A model generated the notes under the pieces. That model was given only the letters and a program-made list of their open reading frames with translations. It was not told the origin of the DNA and searched no databases. Positions 9,430-20,809 of a stretch of 64,000 bases of DNA are shown piece after piece. Each line of letters starts with the position of its first letter. Within the stretch, counting starts at the first letter, position 1. A program made the translations under genes and the position numbers. Location of the stretch: the NCBI GenBank assembly GCA_949317995.1, contig OX439050.1:2356001-2420000 (forward strand). The letters run 5' to 3'. The DNA comes from Acholoe squamosa. Its lineage: Eukaryota; Annelida; Polychaeta; Phyllodocida; Polynoidae.

Positions 9430-12400
9430 CTCTACACGTGTAAGCCGCACCCTGAGTTCAGGGTGTTAGAGTAAGCTGCACCCTGAGTTCAGGGTTTTAG
9501 TATAAGATGCACCCTGAGTTCAAGGTGTTAGTATAAGCCGCACCCTGAGTTCAGGGTTTTAGTATAAGCCACACCCTGAGTAAAGGGTTTTAGTATAAGC
9601 TGCACCCTGAGTTCGGGGTTTTAGTATAAGCCACACCCTGAGTTCAGGGTTTTAGTATAAGCTGCACCCTGAGTTCGGGGTTTTAGTATAAGCCACACCC
9701 TGAGTTCAGGGTTTTAGTATAAGCTGCACCCTGAGTTCAGGATTTTAGTATGAGCTGCACCCTGAGTTCAGGTGTTAGTGTAAGCCTCACCCTGAGTTCA
9801 GGGTTTTAGTATAAGCTGCATCCTGAGTTCAGGTGTTAGTGTAAGCCTCACCCTGAGTTCAGGGTTTTAGTATAAGCTGCATCCTGAGTTCAGGGTTTTA
9901 GTATAAGCTGCAACCTGAGTTCAGGGTTTTAGTATAAGCCGCACCCTGAGTTCAGGGTTTTAGTATCAGCTGCACCCTGAGTTCAGGGTTTTAGTATAAG
10001 CAACACCCTGAGTTCAGGGTTTTAGTATAAGCCACACCCTGAGTTCGGGGTTTTAGTATAAGCAACACCCTGAGTTCAGGGGTTTAGTATAAGCCACACC
10101 CTGAGTTCAGGGTGTTAGTATAAGCCGCACCCTGAGTTCAGGGTTTAAGTATAAGCCTCACCCTGAGTTCAGGGTTTTAGTATAAGCAACTGCCTGAGTT
10201 TAGGGTGTTAGTGTAAGCCGCACCCTGAGTTCAGGGTTTTAGTATGAGCTGCACCCTGAGTTCAGGGTTTTAGTATAAGCAACTGCCTGAGTTTAGGGTT
10301 TAGGGTGTTAGTGTAAGCCGCACCCTGAGTTCAGGGTGTTAGAGTAAGCTGCACCCTGAGTTCAGGGTTTTAGTATAAGATGCACCCTGAGTTCAGGGTG
10401 TTAGTATAAGCCGCACCCTGAGTTCAGGGTTTTAGTATGAGCTGCACCCTGAGTTCAGGGTTTTAGTATAAGCAACTGCCTGAGTTTAGGTTTAGGGTGT
10501 TAGTGTAAGCCGCACCCTGAGTTCAGGGTGTTAGAGTAAGCTGCACCCTGAGTTCAGGGTTTTAGTATAAGATGCACCCTGAGTTCAGGGTGTTAGTATA
10601 AGCCGCACCCTGAGTTCAGGGTTTTAGTATAAGCCACACCCTGAGTAAAGGGTTTTAGTATAAGCTGCACCCTGAGTTCGGGGTTTTAGTATAAGCCGCA
10701 CCCTGAGTTCAGGGTTTTAGTATAAGCCACACCCTGAGTTCAGGGTTTAAGTCTAAGCTGCACCCTGAGTTCAGGGTTTTAGTATAAGCTGCACCCTGAG
10801 TTCAGGGTTTTAGTATAAGCTGCACCCTGAGTTCAGGGTTTTAGTATAAGCCACACCCTGAGTTCAGGGTTTTAGTATAAGCCACACCCTGAGCTCAGGG
10901 TTTTAGTATAAGCAACACCCTGAGCTCAGGGTTTTAGTATAAGCCACACCCTAAGCTCAGGGTTTTAGTATAAGCAGCACCCTGAGTTCAGGGTTTTAGT
11001 ATAAGCCGCACCCTGAGTTCAGGGTTCTACTGTAAGCTGCACCCTGAGTTCAGGGGTTTAATATGAGCAACACCCTGAGTTCAGGTTTTTAGTATAAGCC
11101 GCACCCTGAGTTCAGGGTTTAAGTATAAGCAACACCCTGAGCTCAGGGTTTTAGTATAAGCCGCACCCTGAATTCAGGGTTTTAGTATAAGCCGAACCCT
11201 GAGTTCAGGGTTTAAGTCTAAGCTGCACCCTGAGTTCAGGGTTTTAGTATAACCCGAACCCTGAGTTCAGGGTTTAAGTATAAGCCGCACCCTGAGTTCA
11301 GGGTTTTAGTATAAGCCGAACCCTGAGTTCAGGGTTTAAGTCTAAGCTGCACCCTGAGTTCAGGGTTTAAGTATAAGCCGCACCCTGAGTTCAGGGTTTT
11401 AGTATAAGCCGAACCCTGAGTTCAGGGTTTAAGTCTAAGCTGCACCCTGAGTTCAGGGTTTTAGTATAAGCCACACCCAGAGTTCAGGTGTTAGTATAAG
11501 CTGCACACTGAGTTCAGGGTTTTAGTATAAGCAACTGCCTGAGTTCAGGGTTTTAGTATAAGCTGCACCCTGAGTTCAGGATTTTAGTATAAGCTGCACA
11601 CTGAGTTCAGGTGTTAGTATAAGCCACACCCAGAGTTCAGGTTTTAGTATAAGCCGCACCCTGAGTTCAGGATTTTAGTATGAGCTGCACCCTGAGTTCA
11701 GGGTGTTAGTGTAAGCCACACGCTGAGTTCAGGGGTTTAGTATAAGTTATAGTATAAGCCGCACCCTGAGTTCAGGGTTTTTGTATAAGCAACTGCCTGA
11801 GTTCCGGGTTTTAGTAAAAGCAACTGCCTGAGTTCAGGGTTTTAGTATAAGCTGCACCCTGAGTTCAGGGTTTAAGTATAAGCAACACCCTGAGCTCAGG
11901 GTTTTAGTATAAGCGGCACCCTGAATTCAGGGTTTTAGTATAAGCCGCACCCTGAGTTCAGGGTTTTAGTATAAGCTGCACCCTGAGTTCAGGGTTTTAG
12001 TATAAGCAACTGCCTGAGTTCAGGGTTTTAGTATAAGCTGCACCCTGAGTTCACGGTGTTAGTATAAGCCCCACCCTGAGTTCAGGGTTTTAGTATAAGC
12101 CGCACCCTGAGTTCAGGGTTTTAGTATAAGCTGCACCCTGAGTTCAGGGTTTTAGTATAAGCAACTGCCTGAGTTCAGGGTTTTAGTATAAGCTGCACCC
12201 TGAGTTCAGGGTTTTAGTGTAAGCCACACGCTGAGTTCAGGGGTTTAGTATAAGTTATAGTATAATCCGCACCCTGAGTTCAGGGTTTTTGTATAAGCAA
12301 CTGCCTGAGTTCAGGGTTTTAGTAAAAGCAACTGCCTGAGTTCAGGGTTTTAGTATAAGCTGCACCCTGAGTTCAGGGTTTTAGTATAAGCTGCACCCTG

Positions 12401-12675
12401 AGTTCAGGGGTTTAGTATAAGCTGCACCCTGAGTTCAGGGTTTTAGTAAAAGCAACTGCCTGAGTTCAGGGTTTTAGTATAAGCTGCACCCTGAGTTCAG
12501 GGTTTTAGTATAAGCTGCACCCTGAGTTCAGGGTGTTAGTATAAGCCACACCCTGAGTTCAGGGTTTTAGTATAAGCCACACGCTGAGTTCAGGGTTTTA
12601 GTATAATCTGCATCCTGAGTTCAGGGTTTCAGTATAATCTGCACCCTGAGTTCAGGGTTCTAGTATAAGCAACTA
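9430..12675. repeat. 31-bp satellite array (about 100 units)
   Basis: Tandem units of about 31 bp, consensus GTATAAGCCGCACCCTGAG plus TTCAGGGTTTTA. Each unit has the near-palindrome ACCCTGA-GT-TCAGGGT. Variants include GCAACTGCCTGAG units, short units ending AGGTGTTAG, and locally duplicated TTTAGGG. Higher-order blocks repeat, for example TTTAGGGTGTTAGTGTAAGCC recurs. There are no unique spacers, so this is not a CRISPR array. Isolated relics of the unit recur at about 13999-14130. Confidence 0.95.
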
Positions 12676-12725
12676 AAAGCTGTACTAAACCACGCAAAAT
12701 TAAGTCTCATCGGTGCCCTATAGAT

Positions 12726-13142
12726 AATCTCTGACTCAGGGTGTGTCTTATGTACCATACAGAGAGTCTCTGAGTCAGTGTACATCTTATGTACCATACA
12801 GAGAGTCTCTGAGTCAGTGTACATTTAATGTACCATACAGAGAGTCTCTGAGTCAGGGTACGTCTTATGTGCCCCATAGAGAGTCTCTGAGTCAGTGTAC
12901 ATCTTATGTACCATACAGAGAGTCTCTGAGTCAGTGTACATCTAATGTACCATACAGAGAGTCTCTGAGTCAGGGTACGTCTTATGTACCATACTGAGAG
13001 TCTCTGAGTCAGTGTACATCTTATGTACCATACAGAGAGTCTCTGAGTCAGTGTACATCTAATGTACCATACAGAGAGTCTCTGAGTCAGTGTACATCTT
13101 ATGTACCATACAGAGAGTCTCTGAGTCAGGGTGTGTCTTATG
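12726..13142. repeat. 39-bp satellite array with an AP-1-like site in every unit
   Basis: About 11 units of 39 bp: GAGAGTCTCTGAGTCAG, then TGTACATCTTATGTACCATA and a short remainder. TGAGTCA occurs at a strict 39-bp spacing from 12771 to 13122 (ten times) and TGACTCA at 12732. Because 39 is a multiple of 3, the array is open in several frames; these frames are not genes. Confidence 0.95.
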
Positions 13143-13220
13143 TCACATGTATAATTACAACACAATATTTTACTTTTATAATGACAAGGGCACACATGTT
13201 TCCCTGTAGAATCCACTTAC

Positions 13221-13705
13221 TGTATTAATTCTAATAAACATGCCTCCTATTCTAGAGGCACACGAGTATCCATGTAGAAACCGATTACTGTATTAATTTT
13301 AATAAACACGCCTCCTATTCTAGAGGCACACGAGTATCCATGTAGAAACCAATTACTGTATTAATTCTAATAAACACGCCTCCTATTCTAGAGGCACACG
13401 AGTATCCATGTAGAAACCGATTACTGTATTAATTCTAATAAACACGCCTCCTAATCTAGAGGCACACGATTATCCATGTAGAAACCGATTACTGCATTAT
13501 TTCTAATAAACACGCCACCTATTCTAGTGGCACACGAGTATCCATGTTGAAACCGACTACTGTATTAATTCTAATAAACACGCCTCCTATTCTAGAGGCA
13601 CACAAGTATCCATGTTGAAACCGATTACTGTATTAATTCTAATAAACACGCCTCCTATTCTAGAGGCACACAAGTATCCGTGTAGAAACCAATTAATGTA
13701 TTAAT
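13221..13705. repeat. 68-bp tandem repeat (about 7 units)
   Basis: Units start TGTATTAATTCTAATAAAC at 13221, 13289, 13357, 13425, 13493, 13561 and 13629, with a partial unit at 13697. Each contains CCTCCTATTCTAGAGGCACA and a variable ATCCATGTAGAAACC segment. Confidence 0.93.
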
Positions 13706-14157
13706 AATGTGGGTGTATACTGCCCTTATTAGAATTAATTCTTTTTGACCATTTTATAAATCATTTTAGGCACCGTTGCACTTATTAGAATGAATATGTT
13801 ACATTGGTTGAAAAGAGTTAAACCTGAGGGATGTCAGTAATGAGATGTTAAACATAATGTGAGAATGTCAGTAATGGGATGTTAAACATAATGTGAGGAT
13901 GTCAGTAATGAGATGTTAAACATGTAAGGATGTCAGTAATGAGATGGGGCTGGATGTCATACTTATTATGCTGTAAGGCAGCTGTGATTGTTCAAGGGTA
14001 CAGTGTAAGCCGCACCCTTGTATTCAGAAGCCGTACCTCCAACTAAAGTATAGGCTGCAGTTGGGGCTTGCGAATTGATGTTTTATCCCTGTTCTATTAT
14101 GTTAAATATCACCTATAAGCCGCACCCCTGCTTAGGCTTACACTGTAGACTGACATT
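13706..14157. repeat. Spacer with a 34-bp tandem repeat and satellite relics
   Basis: GATGTCAGTAATGAGATG recurs about four times between 13828 and 13946 (units about 34-37 bp). From about 13999 to 14130, isolated GTAAGCCGCACCC and ATAAGCCGCACCC fragments look like degraded members of the 31-bp satellite. No gene seen. Confidence 0.7.
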
Positions 14158-15470
14158 TTGGTTTGCGTATATGCCACATCTTATATTCTGGAATTTACTT
14201 TATTTCAGATGCTCTGTCGTGTAGAACCAGCCCTTGAAGGAGTAACTGATATCAAAGTTTTCACAAACTACTGTGGGGTTTCATTCCAACTATGTAGGAT
14301 GGTCATTGATCCCATCAAATCGATTCATGGTGATTTAAAAAAAAATAACATTGTCACATTAAGAAAAGCACTGTACAGTATGCCCTAACTTCCTCCACCC
14401 TGTGATTCCTCAGATCCCTCATTACTTCAGACAGAAAATCTGGAACTAACTGATGTTTGCTATTATATTTGGACTCAGATAATTTGCTTCCTCAGACAGA
14501 ACTCCTTGCATTTTCCATATCTGAGGAAGCTAGGGTCGACTGTATTTACAGAGGCTCTTGCCTGTATGTAGCGCAAGAAGTGGGCTTTCCAGAATTGAAA
14601 ATGAAAGTTCTTGAAATTCTTACTAGAACCTGCGTTATTCTCATTATGATATTCTTTAAGCTATAAACTTTGTTTTCAGTTCGCTGAACAAAATTGGGCT
14701 AATTCAATCAAACTCAAGATGGAGGGTCAAAAGAAGCCGAGCATTTTGTCCTCAGGCAAAAGTATTGACAAGTCAAAAATCAAAGGCTCCCAAGAGGAAA
14801 GATGATGATCATGATGTTAGTGATAATGAAAATGATCAAGTCACTGAGTCCACGTTTGATAAATGCGAGAGACTGTCAGAGGAGGAATATACCTTGAGGG
14901 CAAAGGGGTTGGCTGACAAGAAACATCGAGTATGTATGAGGGAGCTTGAAATAGAAGAACGAAAAGTCAGAGAACAAACAAAAGTGCTGGATAGGGAGTA
15001 CAAGTTGGATTACCTCACCAACATATATATATGAATGACATGTCAGAATACTCCACTAGATCAGCCATCCCATAATGCATCAGTTCAGTGCATGATCCCA
15101 CAGCAGCAACATGTACATCCCAGTGTCAGGAATATACAACAAATTATTCCAGATCTGCATCGGTACAGGTCGCAACAGTCTAGTCATTATTGGCTTCCTT
15201 TTTGTACGAACAGACTTTGCTAATACCACCAAGTGCTCTTGAGCCTGTCATGTCAAACAGGTCAATATGTGCGTCATCCAACAATTGTGGCAAGAATGAC
15301 CAAGGCACTTACCATGGGGAAACCTCAGGTGTGGCTAGTCCACAAACAGTACGACTGTCCAGTAAACAGCTAGCTCACACGATGAGTTTGTTCAAGGATG
15401 AACTCCACACGCACGTAAAAACTGTAGTGGAGAAAGTGGTTGGCAAGCACAAGAAGGACACTAATTACAC
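14158..15470 (+). pseudogene. Unidentified exon-like remnants, interrupted by E2
   Basis: I do not recognise the product. Three coding-like stretches occur on the + strand: 14209-14388, preceded by a plausible acceptor (TTTATTTCAG at 14199-14208); 14457-14666; and a charged segment from about 14755 (after TGTCCTCAG) to 15034, containing RKDDDHDVSDNEND and helical EERKVREQTKVLDREYKL. A final frame, 15190-15470, contains ELHTHVKTVVEKVVGKHKK and runs directly into the E2 LTR at 15471. Stops between the stretches mean this is either a spliced gene with missing exons or a decayed one. Without E2 and one target copy, the last frame would close about 7 codons after 15470. Confidence 0.3.
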
Positions 15471-15558
15471 TGTAATAGTTTGTCTCGTTAAGTTAGATTA
15501 AATCATAACGAAGATTTCTGACTGCGCTTACCCGAAAACCAACTGGTCACAGCACCAG
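15471..15558 (-). repeat. Partial LTR end plus leader, tandem with the E2 3' LTR
   Basis: 15471-15515 repeats the terminal 45 bp of the E2 LTR. 15516-15558 repeats the primer-site and leader sequence normally found only inside the element next to the 5' LTR (matching about 28784-28827). So on the element strand the order is full LTR, primer site and leader, then an LTR end. This is the signature of two elements sharing an LTR with the second nearly fully deleted. Confidence 0.85.
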
Positions 15559-15974
15559 TGTAATAGTTCGTCTCGTTAAGTTAGATTAAATCATAACGAA
15601 GAGAGAGAAAAGTTTCCGGGTAGGCAACCAAGCTTTTATTTCATAGCTTACGTTACATACGATCACAGCCTCAGAGGACTACATGCTACTAGGGCATTCG
15701 GTTACCCTTTCGGGTAACGACCTGGTTGAGCAGTGGGTCAAACCACTACTGAAGAACATGGGGGTAGAACCAGCCTTATATAGGGGAAAAGCCCACGAAA
15801 CTCAGACCGGCCACGTGACGTGTGGCGGACGAGTGGTAGGCCCCCTGGTGTAATGGATACGAACCCAGAGGCAGGTGCTGCCACCTGCCATCCGGACTCC
15901 CCCACTACACCCGAAGACCTAGGTCTGAGTCCCACGGGTACATGAACGTAAAGTGTAAACACCATACCCCTACA
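15559..15974 (-). repeat. E2 3' LTR (416 bp)
   Basis: Nearly identical to 28828-29242 with a handful of substitutions and small indels. On the element strand it begins TGTAGGGGTATGG and ends TATTACA. A TATA box (TATATAAGG) lies near 15776-15784, about 190 bp into the LTR. The start overlaps CTATATAAGG in U3, as in the other LTR. Confidence 0.93.
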
Positions 15975-15986
15975 CTGCCCCCTTAG
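15975..15986 (-). promoter_or_regulatory. E2 polypurine tract
   Basis: On the element strand CTAAGGGGGCAG directly precedes the 3' LTR start TGTAGGGG. A purine run at this place is the usual plus-strand primer of LTR elements. Confidence 0.8.
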
Positions 15987-17282
15987 ACAATAACTTGGGG
16001 GTAATTAAACCGCAGTGTATTAATAACCTAGTAAGTGATTGTTTACAATACTAAAAAGGGGTATTAATTACACTTGCTCGATGTGAAATAGGCTATAGTA
16101 TGAGACTATGCTATTTCTGAAAAATTATACAATAATAGCATCGAGTATCGTTCATTTCATTTCCACCAGTAGCTATAACAACCACAAATGATAAATATAT
16201 AAATATCACAGATTTATATTAATGTTTGACAACAGTAGGGTCCTGAAAAGGACCGGTGGTTGTAAATAATGATCGTATTACAGTTATTAAACCCGGAAAA
16301 AAAATTTTCGACTTTTTAAATTAACAACTCTGTACACTTATGAAGTGAACTGAATATTAATGATCAGATATGAACAATCAATCTGATACTATATAAACAC
16401 AATAAGGTATTAAACCTGATTAATATAATATTGATTTTAGAGAGATCCCTTGGACTTTCTCTATTTTATAAAAATAAAGGATTATACATTTTGAGACGCA
16501 GCTCAATTAATACCTTAGTGTTTTATATTTACAAGTTACAGAAGAAGTATAGTCTCTTAATATGTTGAGACCAGGAATGACCTATATAGACAATTATAGG
16601 TCTAGGATTACCTTAAATAACTTTTAGGATACGCAGACCCAGTATATTTATAGGTAAATACCTTTATATAATAATATATCTTTATAAAAGATATTTTAGA
16701 GTTATAAATACAATTTTACATACAATATAATATTATCAACTAAGTTACTTGTTTATGGTTAGAGGATGTAACAGGAGTCGGATGCTGCTGATGTCTTGGT
16801 ATGGGCGAGCTGAACCCTGATGCCTGAAGTGCTATAGAAGAATTTGTTGGTGGGTGTAGCTAAACCCTGATGCCTGTAGTGCTAGCTAACTGGAAGTGAT
16901 AGTAGATCCATTTGTAGATTATTGATGGACTTTATGGGCGTAGCTAAACCCTGATGCCTGTAGTGCTAGCTCACAAATAGTAGTGGTGTAGTAGTAAATC
17001 CGGTTTGTAGTTTAAGAGTCCATATTAGCGTGAAAATGTCCATGATTTCATAATAGGCACAGTCATTATGTTATAGCACGGTACAATTATGATGTTTGCA
17101 GCATTCGTACTCCTCCTCCAGAGTGACTTGTTTTTCTCCTTCTGTTTTCAGTTTCCGGATTAGGGTACAGTTTGGTACCCGAATCAATACGGGTTGGATA
17201 AAAAAATGGTTTCCTATCCAACAATACATAGGTAATAGCACCTCGGGACACACAATTATGTCCAATCTTCATGCAACAGTTT
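15987..17282. other. AT-rich E2 3' region with a threefold dispersed repeat
   Basis: No gene between ORF3 and the polypurine tract. 16000-16760 is very AT-rich. Three copies of a motif containing ACCCTGATGCCTG(T/A)AGTGCTA lie at about 16812, 16864 and 16946; two of them are flanked by AGCTA/TAGCT and so are weakly palindromic. Confidence 0.6.
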
Positions 17283-20000
17283 TCACTGTTCCATGTTCTC
17301 CTCGGGTGGCTGGTTTGGACCCGGTTGTTGAGCCTGTGGCTGAACAAGAGAGTCCACACCAGCTCCATCCGTAGGTGCAGCCAATGCGGGGACAGCAGGT
17401 GTTAGTTTCACCTTCTGGCGTGCTTCGAACAGGCTCAAAGCATGCCCAGGTGTGCCGTCCCAGTTATCCATGATAACTCCAAAGACCTTGAAGAACTTTT
17501 GCTGGTTCTTCATGTTCGTTGCTCGTTCTAGGTCGAGCATCTGAGAAGCTGTTTCCTTCTCGGATAAGGCTTCCTGCCGCAGATTAGCAGCCTCCTGCTT
17601 ATCCTTGGCAATATCCGCCTTTATCTGAGTAGAGATCCGGTTGATCTCTGACTTCTGGATCGTGTCTATGCACTGGAGAGTGCTCGACACGGTCCGATGC
17701 TACATATCCAGATGGAGGTTTTCCAGATGATGCTGTAACGTCTCAAATTGCTTGCTCTGAATATTGCAAGACAATTTGTCCTCCTTCTTGAAGAAGGTCT
17801 CCACTGTCTGGATCACCTTAGGCCGATGAATCACAGCACCAGGTGGGGGTACCTGACCCTGAGGCTTCGGCTGTGCTCCAGACCCACTCGCAGTGACAGC
17901 TACACGTGTATGCGAAGAAGCAACCGCAGTAGTAGCCACACTAGCGGTGGTCGTAGGAGGGCCTTGATTTGGTAGTCCCTGAGCCAGGGGCAACTGCGAC
18001 AATTCTCTTCTAAGGTCTGTGACAGTCAACAATGGCGCGGGTGGACGTTGTCTCACCACAGCACTCATTGTTGGTCGTGGAGCTTGACCTCCTACTGTCG
18101 GCAGTTCCTGCTTGACCCTCCCGTACTGATCAAAGATTTGCATCTCTGGTCCGGGTGGGCCCATAGCAGGGTACTGCTTCGGGTCTTTGACATTCAAAGG
18201 CACGTGTTTCCGGGAGGACTGACCACCCGGTCCACTGACACCAAAGAATGTCGGGTTCTGTGCACCTTGTGGGGTTGGTGCTCGTCCATAATGGGAAGGA
18301 GTTCCAGTAGGAGACGGAAGATGTGGCTTCTTCCTTCCCCCATTCGTCTGTCTCTCCATATCTTCACGCCTCTCACAGGTGATCCGAGGGGGCAGTCTCC
18401 ATACGGATTTACTCCCCTTCAGGTGTCCCCTGTGTAGAGGAATGAAGTCAGCAAAGTTGCTATTGGCGTTTGCCCAGATAGCAGCCTCTTGCTCGTCAGT
18501 CGGAGTGGCGTCCACAACTGGGTCAACCGGCTCCTCTCCCTCCGGGTCGGATGGTACATCCACAGGTTGCACAACGGGTTGTTGACCCGCGAGAACCTGG
18601 GCTGCTGCATCTTGAGCGTCTCCACTCAAATCGGCCATTACGTCATGTAGCTTGACGATTGGCACACCGAGCTCAACTTTTACAGTTGGGACAGCCAGTT
18701 CAGCTTCTGGAGTTTCAGCTTGAACGTCTACCTCGATAGGTTCAGGTTTACGTTGGTTAACCTTCTTCTTATTCCGCCTGCGGGATCTGCCGTTAGTAGA
18801 AGTGCCGGGCTCGGATGCATCCGTCTCGTTGCCGGAGACATCCGAAGCCTTAGCTCCCTTCTTATTGGCCGAGCGTGGGGACACCCGACGGGTTCGGGTA
18901 CTGTCGGCCACACTCGTGCTAGTAGAGGGTTCGGTTCCTGACCGTTTCCCTTGGGGGTTCCTTTACCCTTTCCACCAGCTGCTTTCCCTACCACCTCAGT
19001 CTTCGTAGCGGTAGACTGAGCAGTTGTAGGGGAATCATCTGCACCAGTTGGAACCTTCTCAGGTACTACTGCTGCGTCTCCCAAGGTAGGAGTTACAGCA
19101 GGAGACATGAGACAGTCCATCCGATCGGCCATCTTGGCTGTTACCTGGACAGTAATCCACAACAGCGTTACCTGCTGCTTCATACTCATCTGCTGTACCT
19201 AACATTAGGATCTGGTCTCTATCTATGTATCTAGAGACCTCATCTGCCTTGACACCGGTGTAACCCGTTTTGTCAGACACATAGGAAGGCCTATAGGAGG
19301 TATTCCTTCGGAAAGCCATTTCTGCGTCCCAGACGGCTTTACGAAACCATAAGTGGATTACCAGTCCTTTGACCATCTGATGGTAATCCATCAGCCAGGC
19401 TTCCGGAAAGGTATAAGCCCATTGCGGATGAGCACATTCCCAGATTGCGTTGACAACACGCTCGTCAACCTCTCTGGGCGTCCCATAACAGGTGGGTATC
19501 AGCATTTCCTCAGAAATAGCTAACATCCGTCCGTCATAGGGACCGGCTACATCATGCCATTCTGGACTGTCTGGTAGGGGCAGCTCTAGGTACATTGGCC
19601 TGTCAACTGGAGAAGCAGGTCCCAAAGTACCGGACGAGGTACTCCCACCCAGACGAGGCGGCAATTGAGGGGGAGGTGGCATCAGAGCCCTGTCATGAGA
19701 CTGGACTCCTGCCGGCTCTCCACTCAAACCTTCGGATGGAGGGGCTACATAAGGCTCACCTACATCAATTCGTTGTTGAACACCTCGGCGTTCAGGACTA
19801 ACTTGTCTGGAGTTGTCGGATGTGTCATAGAACGATTCTACGTCGCTATCGTCTACTCCAGAGAAGTACTGATCAACATTCATTTGTTGATCCATCTGTT
19901 CACAATCAGCATCGTATTGCTGATCATCGTATGTATAAGTGGGACTCTTGGGAGAACCACTTCCATACTGATGGTCATTTCCTACTGCTGTAACGCAGCA
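17283..20000 (-). pseudogene. E2 ORF3 remnant (zinc fingers deleted, chimeric N-terminus)
   Basis: Homologous to E1/E3 ORF3. The N-terminal domain (about 19200-19570; YDGR, GTP, then FPEAWLMDY and WFRKAVWDAEMAF) aligns with E3 YDGR, GTP, MPPEWLRDW and GFRETVYAANRAF. The C-terminal YPAMGPPGPEMQ (about 18142-18177) matches FPSMGPAGPESQ of E1. The zinc-finger segment is gone: the sequence goes from AIWANANSNF straight to a Lys/Arg-Pro region. Two compensating frameshifts lie between about 19130 and 18915, and an in-frame TAG is at 17700-17702. Beyond it, 17283-17690 reads as a coiled-coil-like tail not seen in E1 ORF3. Upstream of 20000 the frame enters antisense recombinase sequence, so the native start is lost. 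Confidence 0.8.
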
Positions 20001-20009
20001 GTAGGAAAT
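19977..20009. other. 14-bp perfect inverted repeat at the ORF3/recombinase junction
   Basis: ATTTCCTACTGCTG-TAACG-CAGCAGTAGGAAAT: 14-bp arms, 5-base loop. One arm belongs to the edge of the recombinase fragment and the other to the ORF3 side. It marks the joint between them, probably a fold-back or template-switch joint. Confidence 0.7.
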
Positions 20010-20333
20010 TAACACGATTGGAAAGTTCATGAGTCGTATATCCGTTGATGCTAAATTAAGCAAGATCTACACAAACCACTGCATCCGTGCAACATGCATC
20101 ACCAAACTGAGGGACCAAGGGATTGCAGCAAAAGACATTAAATCGGTTACAGGACATCGGGCAGAATCATCAATTGATTTCTACTCAAAATGCCCCGATA
20201 GTCTGAACGAAAACATGTCACTTCGACTCGCAGGAGCTGTCACCAATGTCACACCAGGGAGACATGTCACTCAGGTGACAGCAGCGCAAGGTAGATCAGA
20301 TGATGCTACCCTCTCGCAGACAAATGTTGTCAA
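20001..20333 (+). pseudogene. Fragment of Crypton-like tyrosine recombinase (C-terminal part)
   Basis: Nearly identical to the 3' part of the recombinase exon at 22793-23763 but on the opposite strand. It retains the HxxR box (NHCIRATCITKL) and the GHRAESSIDFY box. It has 23 bp near 20261-20283 that are absent from the other copy and that shift the downstream frame. The fragment is embedded in E2 between ORF3 and its upstream hairpin, so it arrived by insertion or as filler at a break. Confidence 0.88.
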
Positions 20334-20423
20334 CTGATCAACCGGCACCACCGCCAAGGCAGACGGCCTCTTCTGCCATCGACAGAAGTGGCTGTTCGGG
20401 GATTTAAATATCCCAATCCACTG

Positions 20424-20447
20424 GATAAGCAGTAAGGACTGCTTACC
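20424..20447 (-). promoter_or_regulatory. Hairpin upstream of E2 ORF3
   Basis: TAAGCAGT-AAGG-ACTGCTTA, an 8-bp perfect stem with a 4-base loop. On the element strand it extends to 11 pairs with one G-U. It lies on the ORF3 side of the conserved motif, as in E1 and E3. Confidence 0.5.
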
Positions 20448-20763
20448 CAGTGAAAGGCGGGTGCCTTTTAACGAGGGCACACCTCGAAACACGGCTGTCA
20501 TGGGCTATCAAACTCCAACAAGAGTAAGACCACCCTCGGCCATGTCTTCTTCCTTCGCAGGAATAAGACAATATGGCGGGATACTCGAACTTGAAACGCT
20601 GCGCATGATCACACCGGCGCCCCACGTGACCATTTGAAAATGGGTCAACAACTTTCCCGCGTGCCCTTAATTAGGTCACGCGCCCTTACATAAAAACAAT
20701 ACAATACCCAATCGGTCGTCTGTCCGTACTCAGGGTTCAACCATGACAACTCGCTAGGTATTA

Positions 20764-20809
20764 TGGAGTTTATGGATAGCATAGGCATATCCACTGGATT
20801 ATCCGTCCA
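20764..20809 (-). promoter_or_regulatory. Conserved pol-ORF3 intergenic motif (E2 copy)
   Basis: 46 bp matching E3 43168-43213 at 40 of 46 positions without gaps, ending GGATTATCCGTCCA on the + strand. It is about 126 bp downstream of the E2 pol stop. This is much better conserved than the neighbouring ORF3 protein. E1 keeps the core. Confidence 0.75.

Noticed and set aside
9430-12675. CRISPR-like regular repeats
   Set aside because: Units are directly tandem with no unique spacers, and the context is eukaryotic.
9430-12675. Interstitial telomeric sequence (TTTAGGG pieces)
   Set aside because: The telomere-like words occur only as sporadic variants inside a 31-bp unit, not as a short telomeric repeat.
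12707-13216. Open frames on both strands with 13-residue repeats
   Set aside because: Produced by the 39-bp satellite, whose unit is a multiple of three.
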